Part shown: in pieces, positions 15,007 to 20,608 of the stretch
Position numbering within the stretch: the stretch's first letter is position 1
How the letters are laid out: each line of letters starts with the position of its first letter
Virus record (IMG/VR): IMGVR_UViG_3300047276_000459
Coordinates: 1-22,038 of that record
Origin: a virus
Length of the DNA: 22,038 bases
Direction: 5' to 3' (one strand)
The notes under the pieces: generated by a model
Seen by the model: only the letters and a program-made list of their open reading frames with translations
What the model was told of the DNA's origin: nothing
Database searches by the model: none
Made by a program: the position numbers and the translations under genes

Positions 15007-15359
15007 TTCTCCCCCTTCCATTTCTCTAGGTACTGCCGCGCTCGTTTGCCGCCAGTGTATAACCCCTCTGTCCACAAATCAGAATCATAGTTCTCAATCC
15101 TCAATCTGTGTTCTTCGATTTCTTCCGACGGACCAAACCATTTGTACCGATTGGCGTAAAACCGCACCACATCCTCAGCTTCTTTAAGCCTGTCCAGCAG
15201 CGCGATGATGGCTTGAGGGTTAGCGGCCCTACACCAAGCGGCGTTGTTCTCTCTATTGTCTATCCACAACTGCGGAGCATCATTTTCACTTTCCCAGATG
15301 CTCGATTCAAAGGTGGCTTTCGAGGCAAGCTCTCTGAGTTTCTTGGTGTCTACGGTCAT
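15003..15359 (-). CDS. Ea22-like accessory protein
   Basis: A 118-residue protein; ATG 15359 overlaps the upstream stop as TGATG. The start TKKLRELASKATFESSIW and the block AANPQAIIALLDRLKEAED (46-64) are characteristic of the Ea22-like / 'LRELAEKATPGPW... AANPAAILALLDRLE' group found widely in phage accessory regions, where function is unknown. The C-terminal half has a helical charged region (EEIEEHRLRIENYDSDLW) and a basic end. Relatives are small, non-essential genes of lambdoid and other temperate phages. Confidence 0.72.
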   Translation of the reverse strand: MTVDTKKLRELASKATFESSIWESENDAPQLWIDNRENNAAWCRAANPQAIIALLDRLKEAEDVVRFYANRYKWFGPSEEIEEHRLRIENYDSDLWTEGLYTGGKRARQYLEKWKGEK

Positions 15360-15667
15360 CAGTAGTACCCCTTTATCGGATCATAGTCGAAAAGCGCATC
15401 TTCGTCTGACCAGAGCATCTCCGAGACGAGAATCTCGCCAGGTTTCCTTGTTATCTGTCCGGCAGCTAGCGCGACGAAATAGGCATCACTACGTGTGACA
15501 TAGCGACCAAAACTTGTAATGAAACCTTGATCGATCGCGCGGCCTGACATTTCAAAGCCAGAATGTTCGCCCTTCTTAAAGCAATCAGCGTGCGACTTGC
15601 CCATGATCGGCCAACCTCTACTAGCTGTCAGAACAGCGGCGTGCGTGATTCTCTCTATTTGATTCAT
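15359..15667 (-). CDS. Conserved-type hypothetical phage protein (102 aa)
   Basis: ATG 15667 overlaps the upstream stop as ATGA, with GGGAGG upstream. The sequence starts ERITHAAVLTASRGWPIMGK, has a His/Lys/Gly region (KSHADCFKKGEHSG), then GFITSFGRYVTRSDAYFVALAAGQI (49-73). This 'ITHAAV ... GF-TS-GR-V-R-EA---AL--GQI' layout is a recurring small phage protein of unknown function. The acidic, aromatic end (WSDEDALFDYDPIKGYY) is also typical of the group. Confidence 0.75.
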   Translation of the reverse strand: MNQIERITHAAVLTASRGWPIMGKSHADCFKKGEHSGFEMSGRAIDQGFITSFGRYVTRSDAYFVALAAGQITRKPGEILVSEMLWSDEDALFDYDPIKGYY

Positions 15668-15939
15668 CCCAACCTCCCATCAAAAATCAGAAACGTCTCA
15701 AGCAAGAGCACGCGGATCGTGCGCAGTTCTTCGGGGTCGCCTTGCCAGCTACAGAAGGGGCATCCAAACTGATCGTAGAAATCGCGAAAACTGGCCCGCA
15801 GTTTGAAATAGGCCCAAAAGTTACGACGCTTATCTAAGGCCTTACCTGAGGCGTCTGATATAGCCGTGATACAAGTTGTATCCGTTGCTGCCACAATCTC
15901 CGCCGCACGTCTGATGATCTTACGCTCTAAGGGTGTCAT
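15664..15939 (-). CDS. Hypothetical small protein with Cys pair (91 aa)
   Basis: I choose ATG 15939, which has GGAG 8 bases upstream; the ATG at 16032 has GAAGGG touching the start codon, too close. The chain is helical (LERKIIRRAAEIVAATD), then CITAISDASGKALDKRRNFW, then a second helix, and a FGCPFCSWQGDPEELR motif with two cysteines spaced as CxxC. A single CxxC pair suggests a metal or disulfide site but is not a complete zinc ribbon. No family recognised. Confidence 0.65.
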   Translation of the reverse strand: MTPLERKIIRRAAEIVAATDTTCITAISDASGKALDKRRNFWAYFKLRASFRDFYDQFGCPFCSWQGDPEELRTIRVLLLETFLIFDGRLG

Positions 15940-16038
15940 CCTGCATTCTCCAGTGCAGCCCAAAGGCCGATCATTGAAATCAAAAACGATACCGCTGATA
16001 GAGATAAAAAGATTGTGTCGTTCAAAGAACATCCCTTC

Positions 16039-16051
16039 GTTTACAGTAAAC
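16039..16051. promoter_or_regulatory. Perfect 13-bp palindrome GTTTAC-A-GTAAAC, operator-like
   Basis: A perfect 6-bp inverted repeat around a single central base, about 100 bases upstream of the best start of the 91-residue gene. It resembles a small repressor operator. No cognate repressor gene is visible in the window. Confidence 0.35.
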
Positions 16052-16073
16052 CAAATACTATCAACTACTACTA

Positions 16074-16091
16074 GCTACTAAGATTAGTAGC
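16074..16091. other. 18-bp palindrome GCTACTAA-GA-TTAGTAGC
   Basis: Perfect 8-bp arms with two central bases; it contains the stop codon of the 115-residue gene (TAA on the minus strand). Neighbouring CTACTACTAG repeats extend the pattern. There is no U-tract on either strand, so it is not a rho-independent terminator; a protein-binding site or mRNA-end hairpin is possible. Confidence 0.4.
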
Positions 16092-16431
16092 GAACTCCCC
16101 GCGCCCCAGGCGAACGCGGATCATCGTCCATCACATGAGTGTCATCGTCCTGAGCGACCAAGCCTGGCCGACCGCGCGATCTAACCAGACACCTCTCCGT
16201 TTCAAAGATCTCATGAGCGGGCCAGTCGCGAGGCTGGCCTTTATGCCTTGAACGCACTACGCAAGGCTCTCGTTTCTCAAGTGACTTGGTCCGTTCGCCA
16301 CCCACTAGGTCCCCAGTAGCTTCCCACCAAGTTCCCACCAAAGCCTCGTCCGACCGCCACAGCATTCCAACGCCGCCGCTCACTCGATCAAAAATCTCCG
16401 ACCCCGCAGGCTTCAATTTCAAAACACGCAT
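16084..16431 (-). CDS. Hypothetical Arg-rich protein (115 aa)
   Basis: ATG 16431, with only a loosely spaced GGGGAA upstream. The product is rich in Arg, Asp and Gly (RGRPGLVAQDDDTHVMDDD near the end) and has WRSDEALVGTWWEATGDL in the middle. No motif or fold is recognisable. It fills the gap between two better supported genes and is the only minus-strand frame that does so, but Arg-rich composition is also what a shadow frame gives. Moderate doubt remains. Confidence 0.5.
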   Translation of the reverse strand: MRVLKLKPAGSEIFDRVSGGVGMLWRSDEALVGTWWEATGDLVGGERTKSLEKREPCVVRSRHKGQPRDWPAHEIFETERCLVRSRGRPGLVAQDDDTHVMDDDPRSPGARGVRY

Positions 16432-16467
16432 TGTTTTAAATTCCCCACGGGGCCGAATGCTTAACTT

Positions 16468-16692
16468 TTAGCCGTAGCCGTCGCCGTCGCCGTTGCCGTA
16501 GCCGTCGCCGTAGCCGTAGCCGTAGCCGTCACCGTTGCCGTAGCCGTAGCCGTCACCGTCGCCGTAGCCGTAGCCGTAGCCGTCACCGTTGCCGTCGCCG
16601 TTGCCGTAGCCGTCACCGTAGCCGTTGCCGTAGCCGTCGCCGTAGGTAGTTTGTGACTCGTCTCCTATGTTCACTTTAAAAGAGCTTTCCAT
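16468..16692 (-). CDS. Tyr/Asp/Asn-Gly dipeptide repeat protein (74 aa)
   Basis: ATG 16692 has AGAGGA correctly placed; the first 16 residues (ESSFKVNIGDESQTT) are ordinary. They are followed by 29 uninterrupted X-Gly dipeptides, with X = Tyr 14 times, Asp 10 times and Asn 5 times, up to the stop. Such a chain should be disordered or form a glycine-loop, tyrosine-rich, possibly adhesive or phase-separating tail. It overlaps the upstream gene by 22 bases, so it is part of the operon. Function unknown. Confidence 0.7.
   Translation of the reverse strand: MESSFKVNIGDESQTTYGDGYGNGYGDGYGNGDGNGDGYGYGYGDGDGYGYGNGDGYGYGYGDGYGNGDGDGYG
16471..16644 (-). repeat. 29-unit tandem hexanucleotide array (TAC/GAC/AAC + GGC)
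   Basis: On the coding strand each unit is NAC followed by GGC (occasionally GGT), N = T, G or A, never C. The unit length is two codons, so changes in copy number keep the reading frame. The array runs to the stop codon. Confidence 0.9.
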
Positions 16693-16982
16693 GCGTCCTC
16701 TTTGCAAACGATTGTCGCCACTTCTGTCAAACGATGAAACTCGACAAGACCGTTGGTAGGATCAAGTTTGGTTTCCTTCTTTGGACCATCTGTAGCTATC
16801 TCACCAAGCCCCTTTGTCGTTCCCCAGTTTCTAATAACACTGGCTTTGGTAAGCGAACAGTTGTCACCGTCACGCTGATAGTAACCGACCATGACCCAAC
16901 CGCGCTGCAAGATGCAGATACGCACTTCGGAACCCTTTTGTAATGGCGCGTACTCAATACCGTTGATAACTACATTCTCCAT
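16671..16982 (-). CDS. Hypothetical phage protein (103 aa)
   Basis: ATG 16982 behind GGGAGACGAG. The N-terminal half is beta-like (VVINGIEYAPLQKGSEVRIC, then RGWVMVGYYQRDGDNC); it contains VRNWGTTKGLGEI-type Gly turns and ends EDAWKALLK. The pattern VMVGYYQRDG with paired cysteines resembles small phage 'SH3-like barrel' proteins, but this is only an impression. Unknown function; in operon with the membrane peptide upstream (13 bases) and the repeat protein downstream (overlap). Confidence 0.7.
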   Translation of the reverse strand: MENVVINGIEYAPLQKGSEVRICILQRGWVMVGYYQRDGDNCSLTKASVIRNWGTTKGLGEIATDGPKKETKLDPTNGLVEFHRLTEVATIVCKEDAWKALLK

Positions 16983-16995
16983 CTCGTCTCCCTTA

Positions 16996-17082
16996 TTAAA
17001 AAATCCAAGTTAAAATCAAAGTCCAAAACATCAGCGACAGAACGAACGCGATCTGCCAGGCGTACATGGTGATGTAAAGCAT
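16996..17082 (-). CDS. 28-residue transmembrane peptide
   Basis: ATG 17082 overlaps the upstream stop as TGATG, with GGTAGGG just upstream, and ends TAA at 16996. The whole chain is one hydrophobic helix with two flanking aromatic belts (start MLYITMYAWQ, end TLILTWIF). Charged residues are absent. It is too short for ordinary gene calling, but its coupling on one side and ribosome site support it. Probable small inner-membrane peptide. Confidence 0.6.
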   Translation of the reverse strand: MLYITMYAWQIAFVLSLMFWTLILTWIF

Positions 17083-17195
17083 CAAACCCTACCTTCACAG
17101 ATAGCAGCGATGTCAGCTGCTTTGAGTCCTTCTTTTGAAAGTTCACGCGCACGCTTTGCGAGCCTTTGGCTCGACTTCTGTAGTTTCTTTTCCAT
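17082..17195 (-). CDS. 37-residue basic helical protein
   Basis: ATG 17195 with GAGGAGA 8 bases before. The sequence MEKKLQKSSQRLAKRARELSK then GLKAADIAAICEGRV resembles the first helices of a small helix-turn-helix (a basic helix, a Gly turn, then an A-x-x-I-A recognition-like helix), but it is too short for a complete domain. Longer forms starting at ATG 17222 or 17276 have no ribosome site. Its site lies in a hairpin, so expression may be restrained. Confidence 0.55.
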   Translation of the reverse strand: MEKKLQKSSQRLAKRARELSKEGLKAADIAAICEGRV

Positions 17196-17201
17196 GTGTT
17201 T

Positions 17202-17219
17202 GGTCTCCTCAGTGAGACC
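17202..17219 (-). promoter_or_regulatory. Hairpin covering the ribosome site of the 37-residue gene
   Basis: GGTCTC and GAGACC pair (6 bp) around a 6-base loop, and the Shine-Dalgarno GAGGAGA (17204-17210) is in the loop and 3' arm. Folding would hide it from the ribosome. Confidence 0.4.
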
Positions 17220-17293
17220 CATGAGAACTAGGTGGCACACACTCCAAAAGTTAATTTGGTTTATCCTAGCTCCCATGAGCCTCACTCAAGAGA

Positions 17294-17317
17294 GGTCCGA
17301 TATTGCTCCCTCGGACC
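17294..17317 (-). other. 7-bp hairpin in the 133-base gap between small genes
   Basis: GGTCCGA and TCGGACC pair around a 10-base loop, 11 bases after the upstream stop. There is no U-tract, so it is a possible mRNA end or processing structure and not a classical terminator. Confidence 0.4.
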
Positions 17318-17328
17318 AGGGGATAAAC

Positions 17329-17550
17329 TTACTTCTTTTTAGATTTGATACGCTTTGCGCGGTTCTTTTCGAGCATCGCTTCAACCGCATCGTATATCGC
17401 CGCCTCAAGCGTGTCTTCTTTTCCAGATTCGACCATTGCGACCGTGTCGGCCACGATGATTTTCAGGATCTGGCGAATGTCACCGATGCGCGCCTGACTT
17501 TTTCCGCCCTCTAGTTTTGCGATCTTACTCGCTGCTTGATTCAGGGTCAT
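17329..17550 (-). CDS. Hypothetical helical protein (73 aa)
   Basis: ATG 17550 overlaps the upstream stop as ATGA with GGAGGGG upstream. All-helical (NQAASKIAKLEGGKSQARIG, DIRQILKIIVADTVAMV, LEAAIYDAVEAML) with a strongly basic last 12 residues (KNRAKRIKSKKK), suggesting possible nucleic-acid contact. No family recognised. Confidence 0.68.
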   Translation of the reverse strand: MTLNQAASKIAKLEGGKSQARIGDIRQILKIIVADTVAMVESGKEDTLEAAIYDAVEAMLEKNRAKRIKSKKK

Positions 17551-17807
17551 TTCCCCTCCTTGTTGTTGAGTGGGTTCATGTTAAGGCATCGAGTCGCTTG
17601 AATGTCCATCACTTTCGACGCTGCGGCGAGAAAATACGGATTCTGATTCATGCATACAAACACAAGTCCATCCTCTTCGTTTTCGAGAACGATTGCGCAT
17701 CTGTGACCTTTGGCTTTTTCCGAGACCTGCACAAGAAGTTCTGAAACTTCTTTTCGCATGGTATCTAGCACTTGTTGGTCTTTCGGGATGAACTCGATGA
17801 GCCTCAC
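17547..17807 (-). CDS. Hypothetical small protein (86 aa)
   Basis: GTG 17807 in a GTGA overlap with the upstream gene; a GGTGG ribosome site lies inside that gene. The chain has a Ser/Glu/Lys-rich helix (DTMRKEVSELLVQVSEKAKG), a beta-like block with acidic turn (CAIVLENEEDGLVFVCMNQN) and a helical end. No recognised family. Longer frames upstream have poor composition and no site. Confidence 0.65.
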   Translation of the reverse strand: MRLIEFIPKDQQVLDTMRKEVSELLVQVSEKAKGHRCAIVLENEEDGLVFVCMNQNPYFLAAASKVMDIQATRCLNMNPLNNKEGK

Positions 17808-18067
17808 TGAGCACCACCATAAATCGAGACATAGTCCATGTGCTCCTCGAGACAGTGACCAAGCCACCGCTCGTAACCTTGGGTAAAGCTGTTTACGATC
17901 GCCTTGCGGCCCATCTCTGTCACACTCTGCTCATTCCACTCAGTCCAGGTCATTTCTAGCGAGTGAAGAACCTCTTCGATCAAGTTCGACTCTGAAAGGT
18001 GCTCAGACCAAGTTCCGTTTCGCTTCATCACAAGCGCAATCGCGGTCATCATTTGTTCAAATGTCAC
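17804..18067 (-). CDS. Hypothetical small protein (87 aa)
   Basis: GTG 18067 overlaps the upstream stop as GTGA, with GAGG 7 bases before. Helical, acidic and Trp/His-containing (TAIALVMKRNGTWSEHLSES, then MTWTEWNEQS, then ERWLGHCLEEHMDYVS). No motif recognised. It is part of the chain of overlapping genes here. Confidence 0.65.
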   Translation of the reverse strand: MTFEQMMTAIALVMKRNGTWSEHLSESNLIEEVLHSLEMTWTEWNEQSVTEMGRKAIVNSFTQGYERWLGHCLEEHMDYVSIYGGAQ

Positions 18068-18276
18068 AATGTCACCTCGTAACCTTCCCATCCGACATAA
18101 ACACGGCCAAGGTTTGGCAGGTTCCAAACGCCGCCAACGATCATTTCGTCATTGAGCAGAGCATCGACTGCCACTGCGATCTCTGGCATACGCAGAGCCT
18201 CATTTAAGCTAACTGTTTTAACGACCTTTTCATTCAAAGTATTGAACGCAATTGTGATCTTCTTAAATAGCGACAT
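18064..18276 (-). CDS. Hypothetical small protein (70 aa)
   Basis: ATG 18276 with a perfect GAGGAGG at 7 bases; the first codons lie inside the end of the endonuclease gene (14-base overlap). Helix (LNEKVVKTVSLNEALRMPEI), then a Gly/aromatic C-terminal strand region (GGVWNLPNLGRVYVGWEGY). Unknown function. The overlap may reflect insertion of the nuclease gene just before this start. Confidence 0.68.
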   Translation of the reverse strand: MSLFKKITIAFNTLNEKVVKTVSLNEALRMPEIAVAVDALLNDEMIVGGVWNLPNLGRVYVGWEGYEVTL

Positions 18277-18784
18277 GATTTGTCCTCCTCGAATGACCAC
18301 ATAGTTCCCACATTGATCTCATGTTTTCAAGTGAATTTATTGATTGTCGTTTATTTCGCTTTATTATCTTCTCAGTCTTTTTTAAAATTTTAGCACGAAG
18401 TACAACTTCGCGTTCTTTCTCTGTTCTTAGTAATTTTTCCCAATAGAACCTATTGTCATATCTCAAGCGCACAACTCGAAGATTGTTTCTATAACAAAGG
18501 CCATCTCTTTGAATGTCCGAAATCCGAACAAACGGCTTGTCGTGATAAGGACCGTCTACCTCGATTATTAAATCCAAGTCGCAAACCAGAAAATCAACAA
18601 TGATCCGATCAAACAACGGAACTTCTCGAAAAATCGTCATCCCTCCAAATACATTATTAATAACTAAACAAGCCTCTTTCTCTAGAGAAGAACTTAAATT
18701 AACTCTTTTTTTTTGAAACTTAAGAAGCCTTTTAGATTGTCTCTTTCCAAGTAAGACACCGTATCTCGTATTCCAGTAATCCAT
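18263..18784 (-). CDS. DUF559/Vsr-like endonuclease, probable free-standing homing nuclease
   Basis: A 173-residue protein with ATG 18784 and GGGGAA about 9 bases before it; longer TTG form at 18847 begins with a Gly-rich stretch and has no site. N-terminus DYWNTRYGVLLGKRQSKRLL recalls the small Y-W-x-x-R-x-G DNA-binding element of phage homing nucleases. The catalytic region is IIVDFLVCDLDLIIEVDGPYHD (acid-x-acid with EVDG), then DIQRDGLCYRNNLRVVRLRY, the order found in DUF559 / very-short-patch-repair-like PD-(D/E)xK nucleases. The C-terminus is basic (KKTEKIIKRNKRQSIN). The base composition is clearly more AT-rich than both neighbours, a sign of transfer. It lies at one edge of the 520-base gene-free RNA candidate. 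A restriction or repair role cannot be excluded. Confidence 0.75.
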   Translation of the reverse strand: MDYWNTRYGVLLGKRQSKRLLKFQKKRVNLSSSLEKEACLVINNVFGGMTIFREVPLFDRIIVDFLVCDLDLIIEVDGPYHDKPFVRISDIQRDGLCYRNNLRVVRLRYDNRFYWEKLLRTEKEREVVLRAKILKKTEKIIKRNKRQSINSLENMRSMWELCGHSRRTNHVAI

Positions 18785-18915
18785 AATTACTTGTTCCCCG
18801 TAGATCAGAACCCAGAGAGTGTCCAAATTACCCCCCTTACCCCCCAAGCTATGACTGGAGGTAAAAGAAGTTTTGGACTTATCGTCAGTTCGGTTCCTCT
18901 TCCGGCTTGTTCCCC

Positions 18916-19225
18916 GTGAGTCGTCACCCGTCGTTAAGTCAGCCCGTCCACGTCTTTGGTGGACATACCTTGCGATTTCGGTCTGCCATCATACTCTCAG
19001 ATGGCTCAACCACAGATGCAGGTAGCTCTTGGCCTGAGCAAAATCACCCCCTACAACCACCGAGACTGTGTAAGCAGTTCCTCGTCACGAAAGAAACTTT
19101 CGGTAGGGCTTTTGGTTTTCTGTTGTAAAAACGACTGACTTTGGTAAAAGATCCGAAGTTGTGTTTTTGCAGATTCAACTAAAACCTCAGGGCCCTATCG
19201 GGCGTCAACCTGAGGTTCTTTTTTT
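18916..19225 (+). ncRNA. Candidate structured non-coding RNA on the plus strand
   Basis: The about 520-base stretch 18785-19306 has no supportable minus-strand gene. On the plus strand it folds into an ordered set of hairpins: GTGA/TCAC (18916-18927), GTCCAC/GTGGAC (18946-18964), GCCATC/GATGGC with 9-base loop (18985-19005), GCTC/GAGC (19025-19039), CCCTAC/GTAGGG (19049-19108) enclosing CGAAAG/CTTTCG with an AAA loop (19088-19102), AGTTG/CAACT (19157-19180), then a strong terminator with seven U. I find no tRNA, tmRNA, RNase P or SRP signature. The 5' end and promoter are not identified. Short plus-strand reading frames exist (for example ATG at 19001, 45 codons) but have no ribosome site, so a coding transcript is less likely. 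The hairpins are self-complementary, so the strand rests mainly on the terminator. Confidence 0.5.
19183..19225 (+). terminator. Strong rho-independent terminator reading rightward
   Basis: AACCTCAGG pairs with CCTGAGGTT (9 bp), topped by GCCC-tatc-GGGC with a small bulge, followed by CTTTTTTT. In the opposite direction the run after the stem is only four T, so the plus strand is favoured, though partial two-way action is possible. Confidence 0.8.
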
Positions 19226-19306
19226 GACTCGACTGGTCTTCGGATTTCTGGCTTTTCTGAGTTTCTTCGCAAGAATGTTGAAAGCCGCTCGGCTGTCCTG
19301 TATGAC

Positions 19307-19696
19307 TCAAGAGGTCGACGCAAACGATTGGATTTGAGTCTCCTCGAACAGACCCACCTCCATTGCTGGCCAGTATTTTGCGCTTGTCTGGTCCAGCTCC
19401 TTTCTTCCAAAGAACAAGTCAATTTGACCCTGAACCGCCTTACGCGGCACGCCCAAAAGCATCAGACTCGTGAGCCTTGCTAGAAGGCCATAGATTCGCA
19501 CATATCGGGCCGCCAAGCGGTTTTGCTCGCCAATGTGGGTCTCTGACTGGAATTGAGTCTTAAGCGTCTGTAGGGCTTTTATGAGATCAGGGAATTCGGT
19601 GGTGGCAATATCCTTGAATTTGGCGCGATGTGGGTCCGGCATCGCGCTCAATAGGTCTTTCACCTTCTGTTCGGTCTCGGTCCAAAGATCACTCAT
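19307..19696 (-). CDS. Hypothetical phage protein (129 aa)
   Basis: ATG 19696 with GGGAGG 7 bases upstream; the GTG at 19714 has no site. Mostly helical, beginning MSDLWTETEQKVKDLLSAMP (heptads), then FKDIATTEFPDLIKALQTLK, and a middle helix ARYVRIYGLLARLTSLMLLG with small residues. No motif recognised. It is the last gene before the gene-free stretch; a shadow frame (19195-19422) overlapping its end has Arg-rich composition and is not supported. Confidence 0.7.
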   Translation of the reverse strand: MSDLWTETEQKVKDLLSAMPDPHRAKFKDIATTEFPDLIKALQTLKTQFQSETHIGEQNRLAARYVRIYGLLARLTSLMLLGVPRKAVQGQIDLFFGRKELDQTSAKYWPAMEVGLFEETQIQSFASTS

Positions 19697-19748
19697 GGCC
19701 AAACCTCCCGACACGTTGAGTTAATCTCGAGATTGATTGCGCATCAAG

Positions 19749-19874
19749 TTATTTGTTGCCGGACAGTATCAAGAACAACATGAACAGGCCAATCGTGGCC
19801 CATAATGGAAACGCAAACAGGGCGAAGATCCAAAACGCCACGTGGGCCAGTAGAACCAATCCAATTAGAATCAT
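19749..19874 (-). CDS. 41-residue membrane peptide
   Basis: ATG 19874 overlaps the upstream stop as ATGA, with GAGGA 9 bases before. The chain is two adjacent hydrophobic segments (ILIGLVLLAHVAFWIFALF and FPLWATIGLFMLFLIL) with almost no charge until the end, GNK. It should span the inner membrane once or twice. Role unknown. Confidence 0.7.
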   Translation of the reverse strand: MILIGLVLLAHVAFWIFALFAFPLWATIGLFMLFLILSGNK

Positions 19875-20563
19875 TTCGCAAGTCCTCTCGTTTTTAGGTC
19901 GTTGATTGCTTTTCGGTAAACGTCGATCTCCCACTCTGCATTTGGCTCAAAGTCCTTCGGATTGAATCGGTAGGCTTCAAGTGCTTCGATACATTCCTTT
20001 GCCGGACGCGGAAGCTTTGCTTTGTATCCGATGCGATTTAAGAACGCAGTCGTTGCGATCATCGTCGGATAGTCCTGCACCTTGCCCTTACTTGAGCGAA
20101 GGCCAGCGCCTTCCGACTTATCGTCTGACCAGCGAAAAGGAAGGCCAAGCAGCCATCCTTGAATGTGGTTCATGAGGTTGAGAAGCCACCACTGTCGATA
20201 CAGAATCGCGTACACCGCAGGTTGAGCGAGTTTTTTGGTGCCGCGAATATAGACGCCATCAAGAACGTGATCTTTTCTTATATATCCAAAATCAAATTGC
20301 GCCATCATCAGCGGCACAAGCTGGTCATTTGTGAAGTCTTTGTGATCCCATCCTTCAACGCGAATAAGATCGCGATGACGAACAAAACCGTAATTCGCAT
20401 ATCCTGAAAACAACTGAAACGGGTCAAGCGGGTAAGCCATCCAATCATGACCGACGATATAAAGACGGCAAGTGTCGCTTGCGCTATCCCCCAAGTTCGC
20501 GATCTCATGTCCTGGCGGACGTGGCGCTTCGCGGATTAGTGAACCAGTAATGTCGAATCTCAT
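19871..20563 (-). CDS. Hypothetical phage protein (230 aa)
   Basis: ATG 20563, with GAGAGG upstream. The sequence is globular, with Trp/Tyr-rich blocks: CRLYIVGHDWMAYPLDPFQL (32-51), YGFVRHRDLIRVEGWDHKDF (58-77), the helical RQWWLLNLMNHIQGWLLGLP (about 123-142) and a basic region RWSDDKSEGAGLRSSKGK. The C-terminus is helical (WEIDVYRKAINDLKTRG). I recall similar 'FTxDQxxPL' blocks (here FTNDQLVPLMMAQF) in uncharacterised phage proteins near lysis or metabolism genes, but there is no known function. No transmembrane segment or catalytic motif stands out. Confidence 0.75.
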   Translation of the reverse strand: MRFDITGSLIREAPRPPGHEIANLGDSASDTCRLYIVGHDWMAYPLDPFQLFSGYANYGFVRHRDLIRVEGWDHKDFTNDQLVPLMMAQFDFGYIRKDHVLDGVYIRGTKKLAQPAVYAILYRQWWLLNLMNHIQGWLLGLPFRWSDDKSEGAGLRSSKGKVQDYPTMIATTAFLNRIGYKAKLPRPAKECIEALEAYRFNPKDFEPNAEWEIDVYRKAINDLKTRGLAK

Positions 20564-20608
20564 TTCATCGCCTCTCTAATTAATGCACCAAGCAAGTACG
20601 CTTGAGGC

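Noticed and set aside
15940-16032. N-terminal extension of the 91-residue gene from ATG 16032
   Set aside because: The purine run touches the start codon, and a well-spaced GGAG precedes the later ATG at 15939.
16471-16644. Diversity-generating retroelement target (NAC codons varying to Tyr, Asp and Asn)
   Set aside because: Only the first base of the codon varies, the second A is never changed, and no template repeat or reverse transcriptase is visible.
16471-16644. CRISPR-like array
   Set aside because: Units are 6 bases without spacers and lie in frame in a coding sequence.
16970-17152. 60-codon minus-strand frame with His/Val/Asp-rich product
   Set aside because: It overlaps two better supported genes (37-residue and 28-residue) and lacks a start site.
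19001-19138. 45-codon plus-strand gene starting ATG 19001
   Set aside because: No Shine-Dalgarno, Ser/Lys-rich chance-like composition, and it runs through several hairpins.
18850-19225. tRNA, tmRNA, RNase P RNA, SRP RNA or group I intron in the gene-free stretch
   Set aside because: I looked on both strands for the CCA end with T-loop, the tag frame, the RNase P GAGGAAAGUC block and the group I P7 elements, and found none convincing.
19195-19422. 75-codon minus-strand frame overlapping the end of the 129-residue gene
   Set aside because: Arg/Ser-rich shadow with no ribosome site; it crosses the plus-strand terminator stem.
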